Position numbers and translations under genes: made by a program. DNA of 64,000 bases from Rotaria macrura. Its lineage: Eukaryota > Rotifera > Eurotatoria > Philodinida > Philodinidae. The stretch is from NCBI GenBank assembly GCA_900239685.1, contig OENT01000025.1:248001-312000 (forward strand). Direction: 5' to 3'. The notes beneath the pieces were generated by a model that was given only the letters and a program-made list of their open reading frames with translations, made no database searches and was not told where the DNA came from. Of this stretch, positions 13,896-25,899 are shown piece by piece. Position 1 is the first letter of the stretch; every line of letters starts with the position of its first letter.

Positions 13896-13902
13896 TATAT
13901 AA
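13896..13902 (+). promoter_or_regulatory. TATA box of the Notch-ligand gene
   Basis: TATATAA followed by GG, 58 bp before the next gene's start codon. This leaves room for a transcription start around 13925-13930 and a short leader. Confidence 0.6.
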
Positions 13903-13960
13903 GGAAAGAAGAAAATCAATATTAGTTATTTTCTTATTCATTCGTGATCAACATATAATA

Positions 13961-15545
13961 ATGCATTTGTACGTTTTGTTCGTATTCTTACTTCATTACA
14001 ACATCCAAGTAAGTTGTTTTTGTTTTATCAGTGGAATTGTTTTAGAAACTGTTAGTTTGTTTTGTCTGTTCATTAATAGTTATGTTTAAGTTCGGGTAAA
14101 TTTGAAATCGAATTAGAACGTTTAATTAACCGAAAAGGTTATAATGTAAATGGAACATGTTGTAATGGACCTGATCGATTTTTTACATGTGTTCAACCAT
14201 GTAAAACATTCATTCGTTTTTGTTTACGTAATCAGAATCCTAATTTGGATAATGTTAATCGTCCACTAGCATTCAATAATCAAGAATGTACATATAGTTT
14301 TGATGAAACACCAATTCTCGGTGGCAATAATGTTGATTTTACTCGTTTACCAAAACATGCCAATGTTATTGTGCTGCCATTTAAATTCAGTTGGATGGTA
14401 AGTGAAAACAAAAAAAAAGAAAGAATGTTTTCCAACGAGAAAAATGACATTTCTTTTCGTATTTAGGGAGATTTCGTCCTACATATTGATATATTTAATG
14501 ATAAAACATATGATGGTCAACCATATCCAGGTAGTGTACGTGAATTGATCATGTCAACAACGATACGTTCGACAATATATCCGAATTCATCATGGCATCA
14601 TTCTCAAACAATTGATTCTTCATTAACGTCTCATGAATTTTCTTTTCGTTATCGAGTATCATGTTCAACTAATTTCTATGGCTCACAATGTTCACGTTTT
14701 TGTTCGCCACTCTCATCACATTCACGATGTGATCCTCAAACAGGTGATATTTTATGTCAACAAGGATGGACTGGAATCGATTGTAATAAAGGTAGAGATC
14801 GTCTTTCTAATGAGAATAAAATACAGATGGATATATATTTTTTTTTCTTTTCATTTTCGAAGCTATTTGTCGACAAGATTGTCAGCATGGTCAATGTCTT
14901 GATCAGCCGGGTCAATGTCTATGTCATCATGGTTGGACAGGGTTTAATTGTGACATTGCAATGAAATCATTAGTAATTATTCCAAAAGAAAAATTTCAAT
15001 GTAAGAATGGTGGCGACTACATGGATTCAAAATGTCATTGTCCATCGGAATTTCAAGGTTTACTATGTGAAGAACGAATTTGTTTGAATGGTGGTTTAAG
15101 TTCGTCAGACAAATGTATTTGTCCACCTGGTTATCAAGGAAAACAATGCGAAATTGAACTCAAATGTCCAATATGTCGTAATAATGGTCGATGCGAAGAT
15201 AATAAATGTACATGTTCAAAAGAATTTATTGGGCAATATTGTGAAATTGATATTCGACTTATACAGAAAAAAGAACGAAAAATTTTTACATTAGAATTTA
15301 CAATAATGTTACTATTTATTGTTGTATCTCTATCAGTATTAATGATCATAACATGTGTATTCTATAAATATTATAATCAACGACAAAAACAAATCAAACA
15401 CATTAGAGAAATAACATTGGAAAAAATTTGGACGATTGAAAATTCATCGACAAATATATTTAAAGAATCCAATGAAAAACTCTCAGATAAAAAAGATATT
15501 AATTTAAAATTAAAACAAATCGATATTCAAGCTTCACTTGTATAA
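13961..15545 (+). CDS. Delta/Serrate-type Notch ligand (DSL protein), short form
   Basis: Membrane-anchored ligand for Notch receptors on neighbouring cells. Four exons joined in frame: 13961-14008, 14080-14397, 14467-14791 and 14863-15545, giving 457 residues. Residues 1-16 are a hydrophobic signal peptide ending at the first intron. Exon 2 and early exon 3 form the MNNL-type N-terminal ligand domain. Exon 3 holds the DSL domain (YRVSCSTNFYGSQCSRFC ... GWTGIDC). Exon 4 carries four EGF repeats with CxC...GxxC endings, one transmembrane helix (FTIMLLFIVVSLSVLMIITC) and a lysine-rich tail of about 75 residues. The C-terminus reads ...QASLV, a class I PDZ-ligand shape. Typical Deltas have about 6-9 EGF repeats and Jagged about 16, so this is a compact ligand. 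Delta or Serrate subtype not resolved. Confidence 0.9.
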
Positions 15546-15619
15546 ATCAAACAATTATTTGTTTCGTGTTTTGTTTTTTCTTTACGTTCATCCCGGTTGT
15601 AAGAACAGTGATACATGTA

Positions 15620-15625
15620 AATAAA
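15620..15625 (+). terminator. Poly(A) signal of the Notch-ligand gene
   Basis: AATAAA 75 bases after the stop codon, followed by A- and T-rich sequence. Confidence 0.6.
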
Positions 15626-15707
15626 ATTTAACATATTTGAAAAAAAAATAAAAGGATGTAACACTAGATTTACTCAAATGAAAGCGGCACATATAAAATA
15701 AAATTAA

Positions 15708-16085
15708 AAAAAAACGAACGGAAATATTCAATCGATTAATTTTTGTTTTTCGTTTCACATATCATTATCATCAATAAAACGAAAATACGGGAACAGATGG
15801 CCAACAGATGTCTTCACCTATGGTTTAATTGTCATTGTCATTTGCTTCAATGTCATCATATGTGTATGTCGAAATTCACATTTTAGTTTCACTCATCGTA
15901 AAAGCAAAACAATCATATCTTTTGTACCGAACTTAGGTAGAAAATTAGAAAAAAAAACAAGTAAGGAAAATGATGAAATTCGACTGTCAAATACAATCGA
16001 GAACATCGTTGGTGAAGTCAGAAAAGATCGTTACCGAATCTATCATATCCGAGCTTTTTCATCCATTCCTTTACTCTTCGACTAA
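15708..16085 (+). other. Methionine-free 125-codon open frame with a membrane segment (candidate exon)
   Basis: Open from a TAA at 15705 to a TAA at 16083-16085, with no ATG in frame. It includes a hydrophobic stretch (YGLIVIVICFNVIICVC) followed at once by a basic, hydrophilic tail with IRLSNTIENIVGEVRKDRYR. This is the shape of a transmembrane plus cytoplasmic terminal exon. Possible acceptors are the AGs around 15796 and 15806, neither with a good pyrimidine tract. It starts about 160 bases after the Notch-ligand stop. It may be an alternative 3' exon of that gene, an exon of an unseen gene, or a relic. Confidence 0.35.
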
Positions 16086-19000
16086 CATTGATGAATGCTC
16101 AAACGACATGATAAATTTCGTACACACTTCAAAGGACTCATTCACTTGTTATACGAAATCATTGAAGAGATTCTGTCAACATAATGCATGAAAAATGTTA
16201 AGTATTATATATATATATATATGTATGTATAGAATTTCCTAGTGATTCACTTTCGTTATTGATGACAACAAATTTAATTCAACTGTGAAAGTCAAGTATC
16301 ATTTGCTTTCTTTTTCTGATTTTGTGTTTTTTTGATCTTTAATGTAGTTAGTTAGTCTTCGTTGACAAACAAATGGCACGAGTGTGCACCGGAAAACAAA
16401 TGAATAAATATTCACTGTTTTTCTCTATGATTCATGTCACCGAATCTTTCTTCATTACATTCGAACATGAAAGAATTTTCATATCGACTTGTTAAAACTC
16501 ACAATAAAACGTTGATTCGTTTCGGCTTTACTCATCATGATCATCATCGAATCTCATGTCGTCTCTAGTGACTTTGTGTATACAATAAGAAAGTATTTAC
16601 GATGTTTAACACGCAATCAAAATGCCTTAAGTGAAAAGAGAGAAAAAGATTGCTCTGGAATGTCAACTTGTTTTTGTCTTTCGTTCTCAACTTAAAGGCG
16701 TCAAAAAACATATATATGGATGTATCTCAGACAAATAAATTCTTATGGATAACATGATGAATAAACAGTATAATACGTAATAATGAATATTACTCAAGTA
16801 GTTTAATTGAACAACAAAAGAGTAGACACATTGTTTCTTTGAGAGAAGGATTTTTCACTCAGACAAAACAACGTATTAATGAAATTAAGTGACAAAACGA
16901 GATAGAAAACTTTTGATAAACAAAATGATGAGTATGATCAGTTGCTTTTTTGGGTCGACTGTCATAATGTATTATCAAAGCTTGTGAACATCTGCGTATA
17001 TAACACATTTAAAACATTACACTTATTGTCAATAGATAGAATAATAGAGATATCTTCAAACAACTTTCATGTAAACGATGATCATTAACACTTTTGATCG
17101 ATCAACTCATCAATGTATAATTATTTGAAAGTTATTTCATTTAAAGATAGATAAAAAATGAAAATTTTTCTATCAACATTGAGAGAAAAGACTTGGGCGG
17201 CAACGAGATGGATAACGCGACTATTTCATTGTTGAACATAGTTCAATATGCGTGATTCAATTTCAATGTGTCTTGTCAAAGTATTCATGTTCATTTTGAT
17301 TCGATTGCATATCATGTTTTTTGAAAAATTTCTTTATTCATTGAAAACGATGTCCGTATCTTTTTTCGTGAATCATTTTCATAATAGGAATCATTGATAG
17401 TATATATTTCATTATGATATTTCGTGATACATTCTATTCATGTACTACAGACGTGTTCATTGAATTCTATCGTTAATATAATTCCGCTGATGTCTCATTT
17501 TTTATCAATGTTCACAAAAATGTAAAAAAATGAATCACAAAGTTCTGTTTTAATGAATTCTAGAATTTATTGAAATTTTCGAGTTAAATAAAATAGAATC
17601 ATGCTGATGATACGAATATGAAAATTGCCAAAATGTTCATTGACACAACTTCGCACATACGTCTGCATTAGCGTTTGTCAAGCTAAATTTTACATTCATT
17701 ATTAGTTTATTGTTGCATAATTATATGTACCATATCATTGATATTTGTGGAATAATCATTGACTTGAGTTGTGGATTATTCAATTGAATCTACCAGATAG
17801 AATTTAATATTCGTGTTATCATACTATAGACTAAGTTAGAAGTGACCAAAGTTTAGTCATATTCAGTTACAGAACAAGAGCAGAAAGCTAATCAATGCGA
17901 GCATTCTCGATCTCTTATAATTCGATAAACATTTTACTGTGATTTTCTATCATTTTTACATATATAAGCTTTCTGAGTGATGGCAATTCTGTGAAATAAA
18001 TAATCTGCGAGGAGTGAAAACCTCATCACATTCTAATTACACGCACAGTTACCTATAGATCATGATGAACTTCAATGTATTACCTATTTAAAAGTTTGTT
18101 GTAAAAATTGTATAAAAAAGCTAGAAAATTCGTTACAGAAATTATAGAATTTTTTAGAGAAGGCTTGGAAATTTCATTATATTTTGAATTTCAAATCATT
18201 CTCTTAGATACACTATGGAACACACATACAGAATTTAAAAAATCTATTCATTGAGCAGTTGTTTAACATCACTTCGTATCATATAGAAAATCCTTGTTCA
18301 ATAGTCAATTTATCTAGTTGTCGAGTAAGTTATCAACTGTCATTTTTATTACAGTCATTTCCTTTTCATTACGTTGAGACTCGTTTGATTCATCCGATAA
18401 TTTACTGAAAAATAATATTAGATTTTAATTGAAATTGAAAGTTCTTACTTCGAATGGATAGTTTTATTTATTGAGTTCGTGAACTAAAAGAACATCTTGA
18501 AGAGAATGTTGATATGGATTAAACACTGAGTATGTTCCCTACAGTAAGACTAGAAAATATGAAATAGTTGGTTTTCTTTTGGCTGTTTTGAATATACGTG
18601 ATTGATACATAAAGCTAACAATTGAGGATAACAATGTTTGATAGTTTGCTGCAGATTATTAAATCCATTAAAGATAACCAACTATTAGTACAGATGTTGT
18701 AAATTGATGAGTCTGTCAGTACTACGAGATTCCAAAACAGCATAAGTTGTCTCTTTCTAGAATGAACTTAGAATTTTTTGAACTGCTCACTAAGGAGCAG
18801 CATTTTATTTCATATTTATTTACTAGAGTTTTGAACACTAAGACGTTTGAAGTATCAACGAGTAGAAAAGTTTTCCATTGTTTTGTGTCCATCTATGTAT
18901 GGAGCAGTGACGATGTGTACTAGTTCTCCAGAAAATAGTAAAAAGAAAACTATCGATTTGATTGTTTAAACAAAATACATGTGACCTTGCTGGTATCATA

Positions 19001-20028
19001 AGATGGAGAAAGGAGCAAGAATTCATTTTATATTCTTGATCTAAATGATTTTTCAACAGAGAGACGCACGTAAACATATGTAACTTAATGTTTATGATCA
19101 TAGATGATTTTCATTCACTGTGATCATTCATGCACACTCTTGTATTTCTTAGCTCAAGGACGAACAATTCGTTGTTTTTTTTATAGTCGTACATGCAAAC
19201 ATGTTTTCTTTTATAGTTAAATTTTTAGAGAGATTCCTTTCGGAATAGCAAAACAAAATTGTAACTATGCATTCATAATCTGCTTTTATTTTTTATTACT
19301 TATAAAAGCAGATTTAATATATTCTAAACACAGTGAAATTTGATTGAGAAAGTTAAATAACATGAACAAATATTGACTGGTTATTCTTTATATAGAGATT
19401 GGCAATTCTCAGGCTAAATCAAGTTATTCGATATTTCATAGATCTTCTTTTTATTTTATTACGATTTCTTGTAAATGAGTAACATACTATCATAAATTTA
19501 ACTTGTAGGGAATGTAAACATACGAGTCTATTGAAAATATGCCAATCATATTTAATAGATATTTTTGCTTTCTCATTGATAAACCCCCTTAAGTATTAAA
19601 TGTGAAAACTAAAAGAATTGATCTCGTCTGTTTTTTTTACTTAACATGAGAATCTCATGTAATTCATCTGTGCAGTAAAGAGTCTGCTTTACGATGTCTA
19701 TGAGACATATCCATGAAACAGTAGGGTTCTCTTTTCTAAGAGCAGTCCAAAGTACTGCTAAATCTAAAATAAAATCATACATAAACTGTGACATTTTCTT
19801 TTCTCTCCTTCCGAATCAGTTACACATGGCAAACTTGAAAAATTGAGTAGTGAGACATAAAGATTAAAAACAATTTTTTTCCGCAACACTTATTTGTTGC
19901 ATTTTATACGTGATAGGGTGAAGGTGTATGCGTAATAACAAAATGCACCTCACAATCTACTTGTGTGCATAGTAACGTTTATAAATAATTTCATATTTTG
20001 ACACAAATCAAAAAAGATTCAAGTCTAG
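16086..20028. other. Gene-poor interval
   Basis: Nothing recognisable as a gene. Contains an AT-dinucleotide run near 16206-16222 and a perfect 13-bp inverted repeat (19277-19289 with 19302-19314, 12-nt loop). A 61-codon minus frame at 19609-19794 has no supporting splice sites. At the right end, TATAAATA at about 19979-19986 precedes the broken gene that follows. Confidence 0.55.
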
Positions 20029-21674
20029 ATGATGCATAGCAAGATTTTGAGCATAGTCTTTCTGTCGCTTGTCATATGCATAGTGAATCAGACGAATTAT
20101 ACATGTGAAAATTTCGAATTTGATAGCGTTCAATTAAATCAAATTTCGAAAAAAATCATTCCTGTCAAGCACAACTAACCATTTCTCGTGGAAATGTTAA
20201 AGAAAACCAGAAACATTTTCATTTGGAAGTTTTGATCGAACAGGGTACTCTATCCATGTTTTGAAATAGAAAAATGTAACTTTTTCATACAAGACAAGTA
20301 CATTTTAATTGAGTGTACGGCAATTTAGAAATATTTATGAAAAGAAAATAATGACATGTGTTCTGTTATTTTTACATTAATCAACTTCAGTTAGGGTGTT
20401 GCAATGGGGGAAAAGAATATCTTATGAAGTTTACTCCTGGTTACATTCTTACTCAGTACAATCGTCAAAAATAGTCCATTACGATCACTTTTTCACATCA
20501 TTTTCACTGTGAAATTTTTTGCTGTGATGAAATTATTGTCAATATTCATCTGTTGTAATTTGTGAGAAAGGTGAGTCGGGCATTTCGAAGAAATAAAAGA
20601 GGATCTGACAATAATACGGCAACGTGTTTTCTCTCTTTCATATCTCCAAGGGTTCTGTAGTAACTATATTAAATAGTTAAACGATCAATTCATTTCCTTG
20701 ATGTCGAGTATTGGATTTGCAAAACGAAATTTAAGCATATCTATCACAAGTTTTTGAAAATAAAATGCAATGTGATTAACAATTTAGTGAATGTATTGAT
20801 CTACTGAAATGTTAAGAACATGCTACTTCATCAACCATACGTAAAGAAACTCATCGAATATTCGATAGATTGCTTATGTTTATATTAATAATTGTAATAA
20901 TTTTGTAGAGAATCTAGTAGCTTCTGAATAGTCGTGTGAAGAAGTATACCAATGCAAACAAAGTGATAAAAAATGTAAAGCATTGTATGAAGGTTTGGTA
21001 CAGATCAAACAAAATTTATTTGGTGGATTAAATAATCAAGGATTGTTTCATCGGACAAAAAAAAGAAGAATCGGAAGGATAAAAGAAAAAATCTAGATTA
21101 TTTAAAGGATAAAGTCGATAATATTTCACAACATATATTGGAAAAACAATATATAAACAACATTAACTGATCATTACAACTGATGATCAACGTTTTGCAT
21201 CGTTTGCTTTTCATTTGATACAAAATTTACAAATAGAATAAAATTCTAGTCAATCACCGAAAACCTTCGACAGACATCAACAACTTTTCCATATACGACG
21301 ATGGTAAGATTCATCTATTGAGGATCAACTTATCATCGATAGAGGTGGATTTGCTGATCATGTGTTTGGCTGTGAAAACCATACGCATAAATAATTTATA
21401 CAATATTGAAAATCAGTTCTATTGAAAAGTTTCAACTATAGATCGAATACGATATGAGACCGTCTTAAATGTTTCTGGTACAGGTGTTGAACCGAATTTT
21501 CACGCCACTGTTATTTTTGCATATTATGCCATTAGATTCATTACATCATGTCTTACACATTAGACATGATCGAATACTATTTGATTAATGCGATCGATAT
21601 TCTGTTGCACAGCAAATAACAAAATCAATAAGTTACTTACACATCGATCAAGTCCACACAACTTTTTATCGATA

Positions 21675-21708
<34 letters not shown>

Positions 21709-24145
21709 ATTGTTGAACTTTCTATACCAATATAATGGATGTTAAAAGCGAAACCATCTTTTGTCGAAGTTTGTGGTTTGGGCTTGACTGAAATTCGTCG
21801 TAAAACCATCTATATATATATTGCAATCGACATTATTTCTTTCTTTACAAATTATCGATTCACTTTTATCGGAAATCGTCAGAATTATTCGTTTCACATG
21901 TTCGATATATACAGAACAATGTGATATCTATAGTTTGAATGTCGATCTTATGAGAATCAGCTACGGTAAAAATACCATGTGATAATTATGATGATGAAAC
22001 TGTGATACCAGTGAAAATAAAAACAGGTGAACGATCAAGAATACCAATCAGATATATATGTAAGAGCCACACAAAGAAACAATACGAAATTCATTGAATC
22101 ACAATCTTACATAATAATCAACAAGCTTTCGATTACTAAACAGAATTTCGGATGAATTAAATTAAGTCAATCGATCAACTATTGTGAATGATGAAAACTG
22201 CGTTATAGATGTACATTCTCAAGATATGAAAAACGATACTGTTAATTGGCATATCGAACAAATAACAAATGAAAAAACTCATGACTTAGTTAAATCAACA
22301 ACAAATACTGAGTGAGTTTTTTTAACGCCATTCGTATTTACAAAGGTTTCTTGTTTTTTTTTCTCTCTCCGTCTTTCACTTCGACAATTACGGCCATTGA
22401 AGTAGCTAGCGAAGAGAATGAAAAGAAAAAATTGACGAGTCGTCTACCAACTAGTATTATTGCAGAATCACTAGAAGCAGAAATACGAAGAGGTAATTTT
22501 GTTATTGAAATCTTTGATTCAACTTTAAACTTTTTGTCACTCTAATGAGTTCAATATTGAGTTTTAAATGTCTTCTATTGCACTTTTTTAATTCGTTTCT
22601 AAAGGTGATTACTCTGAATTGTTCTTGTACTAGTTTTCATTCAACTCTGTAGATGTTATACATTGAAAGAAACCATACCAGGTAAATAATTTCCCACTAC
22701 CCTCAGAATCTATGCATAATATGGATCCTTGAGAGGTAAGAAACATTTAAAAAAAGCAAAAAATAAAATAAACAGCAAAATCTGTATTTCTCGCCACTAG
22801 CATCATAGTTATTTGACTGAAAGTTTCACTCATAATATGATTTATCGATATGAAATTTCGACTCTAGATAAGGCTACTTGTGCGAATGATTTTCTAAAAG
22901 CATTCTTTAAAAAAACAACTCCATCATAAGATATTGAATTTTCACACATGACTACTGTTACATGAAAAAGTCAGAGTACCTCAAGGCCTTGTTGTAAATT
23001 CAATGTCTCACAATGGCTGCATTTTTTTTTTGTGCTGAAAAATTCAGAGCGGCAAAAAATCATTCACTTCGATGTTAGTTACTATTCCATTGACTGAAAC
23101 TTCACTATATTTACTATAGAATGGTTAGGAAGTGTGTACCTCGGCATGCACAAGGCTGAATTTCTTTGTTATTTTGATATTCATCGTAATCCCAACCTTT
23201 TTGAATGTATGTTTAATAGGGATTCATATCCTTCTATGTTTCTTTGTTGCTCGCGAGTGTCTAAAGCGTAAGAGAAGATCATACTTTTAAATACTATACC
23301 TTGTATTGAGTAATTTTGCTCGTTAGTGAGGGTGTCACTTGTGTTAAACAACGATTGAGACAGGTAAGAAAGATACAATAAATAGTTTTAAAAGTTGATT
23401 TATTAGTTTTGAAAAACTATTTAATACGATTAAAATACATGGAAATGAGCATAGAAGTTCTTCTATGTAGGAAACTCAACACTTAGTCGTAACGAGTTGA
23501 AACATATATTTAGTGGCTTGCATGAAAACCTTATTTATTTTACAGACAATCTTACAATCGTGAGCTGAATAGTACTCTAATAACAGGATCATTGTTTTGT
23601 CTTTGTTGTTGTATTGTTCACTAAATTTTGATGTATTTACTTTGAAAATAATTCTTGTAGATGATATAACTATTGTGCAGCATACGAAAACAACTCTGAT
23701 CGAATCTGAATTAATCCCACTGCGAAATTCGTCTTCGAATATAGTTGAAGATTAAAGTCAAACAATATCTTCTACTGCACATCATATAGAACTAGACTTA
23801 GAACTGCAAGAAACTACACGTTCAAATATAATGGAACAACAAAATCAAAAAAATTCTTCCATTTTTCCTCTAAAGGAGGAGAAGTCTTTAAGTTCAACAA
23901 ATGATACAGCATCATAGTAAGTTTTCTGATATAAATCAGTGAAAATTGTGAGAACAAAATTCATTGTTTATTCTTAATTCGGAAAATGTATCTAATCTAT
24001 TTTTATTTATTTTTTATTTCAATTAAACAGCTTTCAAACAAGCAATGTGCCAGAATGTTCATTCAATCAAACACCTATGCCGTTTTACAAAATTGAAAAA
24101 CGACGTCCATTACATCCTACACCTATCTGGACTCAAAAGAAATAA
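20029..24145 (+). pseudogene. Broken multi-exon gene for an unknown secreted, cysteine-containing protein
   Basis: Starts with a clear signal peptide (ATG at 20029; MMHSKILSIVFLSLVICIVN) about 45 bp after a TATAAATA. Coding-like blocks follow in order: one containing SCQAQLTISRGNVKENQ, a block at 20911-21092 (SCEEVYQCKQSDKKCKALYEG), blocks at about 21182-21391 and 21440-21550, one ending in a GTGAGT donor near 22313, one ending near 22495 and then 23661-23922 with a GTAAG donor joined in phase to 24031-24145. The reading is interrupted by in-frame TAG or TAA at about 20929, 21239, 21304 and 23754, and by single-base shifts at A runs near 20145 and 21090. I recognise no family; lysine/serine-rich C-terminal part. 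It could be a recently dead gene or contain assembly errors at homopolymers. Confidence 0.5.
21672..21708. repeat. AT dinucleotide repeat
   Basis: About 37 bases of alternating A and T with one C interruption, inside the broken secreted-protein gene. Confidence 0.9.
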
Positions 24146-24747
24146 TACGTAGCATTGAACTAATGAAGATCTTGTCTTGATCGAAGACATAGACGTTAAT
24201 AAAAAAAATTATAATTACGAAGAATTTACTATGGAGTGTGACCAGACGCAATTTCCTAGAAAACAAACCCGTTCTTGAAGCTTAACTTTACAATTTAGTC
24301 GCTATCATCGTTAAAATAGAGAAGTATTCAGCTTATAGAATGATTAACAAAACTTTAGCCATAAAATTAGATTAGTCCGTTTCTCTGATAATTCTATTAA
24401 ACATGAAGACGAATGAATATTCATAATTCAAGTATACTCCATGGACACTGTTTCTATGCCTATGCCCTATTAAAAAAGACAGAGAATGAATTGCCTATGA
24501 TGAAAATAATTGAAAATTTTGAAGCATCAAAGTTACTTGTTAAACAAATGTAATCGTTCGATCTTACATTGTAATAGAATATTCAGTTCTTTTTTCTATT
24601 CGACAATGTGGGATTACATGTAGCAAAGTTCAATGTTCCAAATTGGCTGCATAGTTATGTGAGACGAGGAAACATTAATCACTGCCAAATGCTTATTTTG
24701 TATCTAGGATGGTTTTTCACCTGTCGCGTTATGTGTATTTGACTTGA

Positions 24748-24768
24748 TGTGTGTGTGTGTGTGTGTGT
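24748..24768. repeat. TG microsatellite
   Basis: About ten TG units. The open frame that begins within it is a by-product of the repeat. Confidence 0.9.
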
Positions 24769-25424
24769 CTTGTGAATCCAACCATTTTAGTCAATATTAA
24801 CTATGTCTCGCAATTGTTAACTCATCAAGAATATAGTGTTGTCACAATATTTGCGATGAAAGACAATCAAGTGTATGTTTCGCTGATTGTGAACTTGAAA
24901 AGTGATTCATGTTTTATGAAGAAAAAAAACGTATTATTTCACTTAGAATACTAATTTGTTAGTTGAAACATCTGAAGCCTTCGTCTATGCATTGATTTTT
25001 CGATCGAAATTTTAACAATGTGGGAATCACAAAATTATAAATAGGAACTTGTTAAACGATGAATTTTTCATCCTTGACAAGTACCAATCGATCAGCTACA
25101 GTTCAAAACTTAAAAGCAGGAGACAGCCGACAATATTCCTTCAAATGAACACATTTTCTCGTATACATTACTTGACGGAAAAGAAAACGTACGTTAATAA
25201 TTAGATGTTTGATTCAGCGTAGAGGCAAGAAATCGATTAGTATTATAATTAACAAAATAAAATGAAAAGACCTAATTATAACATGTTTTCCATCGAAAAT
25301 ATGTTTTTATATTTGTCTTAAAATAGTACAATCCTATGTAAGAATCGATTTTACAATAGAAGCTAATAAACAAGCAAGGTATTTGCTAAATTAAGAAAAA
25401 AAGGAAATTACAGCGTACAAATTC

Positions 25425-25885
25425 TCAAGCATACTGTTTGACTACTTCATTAAATCGTTCAATTTTGCTCAATATGAATTGCCATTCTGTCATTGACATA
25501 TCATAGCGTAAAGATAATATTCTTTGTTGCTCAAGGGTTTCGAAGTTTTCATTTGTTTTCCAATGTTGATTTATAAAATTAATGTACGTATCAAATGTCA
25601 TTTTCACCAGATAATCTAAATTTAACACAATTTCATTGGCAAATTCAATACGTTTAATATAATCTTCGAGTTGATCTCTACTAATTATCATTGGGCGACT
25701 GCATAGAAGGCCATTTTTAATTTGTTCAATCGTTTTGTGTACTTCAACTTTCAATTCGTCGAAAACATCAAATATAGTTTGATAGTGAATATCCATACGA
25801 CAAGACATATTTTCTTTTGAAAGAATCATTGCAATATGATAGAATTTTTTCCAAAGCTTTTCAAAAACATTTGTTACATTAGACT
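25425..25885 (-). CDS. Hypothetical protein, single helical exon (partial or relic)
   Basis: The frame is open from an acceptor-like TTTTTTTAG ending near 25886 to the stop at 25425, about 152 codons. The first in-frame ATG is at 25829, giving 134 residues. The product is strongly helical and charged, with stretches such as FDELKVEVHKTIEQIKNG and LSKIERFNEVVKQYA and no cysteine pattern or membrane segment. I found no convincing upstream exon in the next 500 bases and do not recognise a family. Its composition and length favour real coding sequence over chance, but it may be the last exon of a gene that has lost the rest. Confidence 0.4.
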
Positions 25886-25899
25886 AAAAAAAGCAAGAT

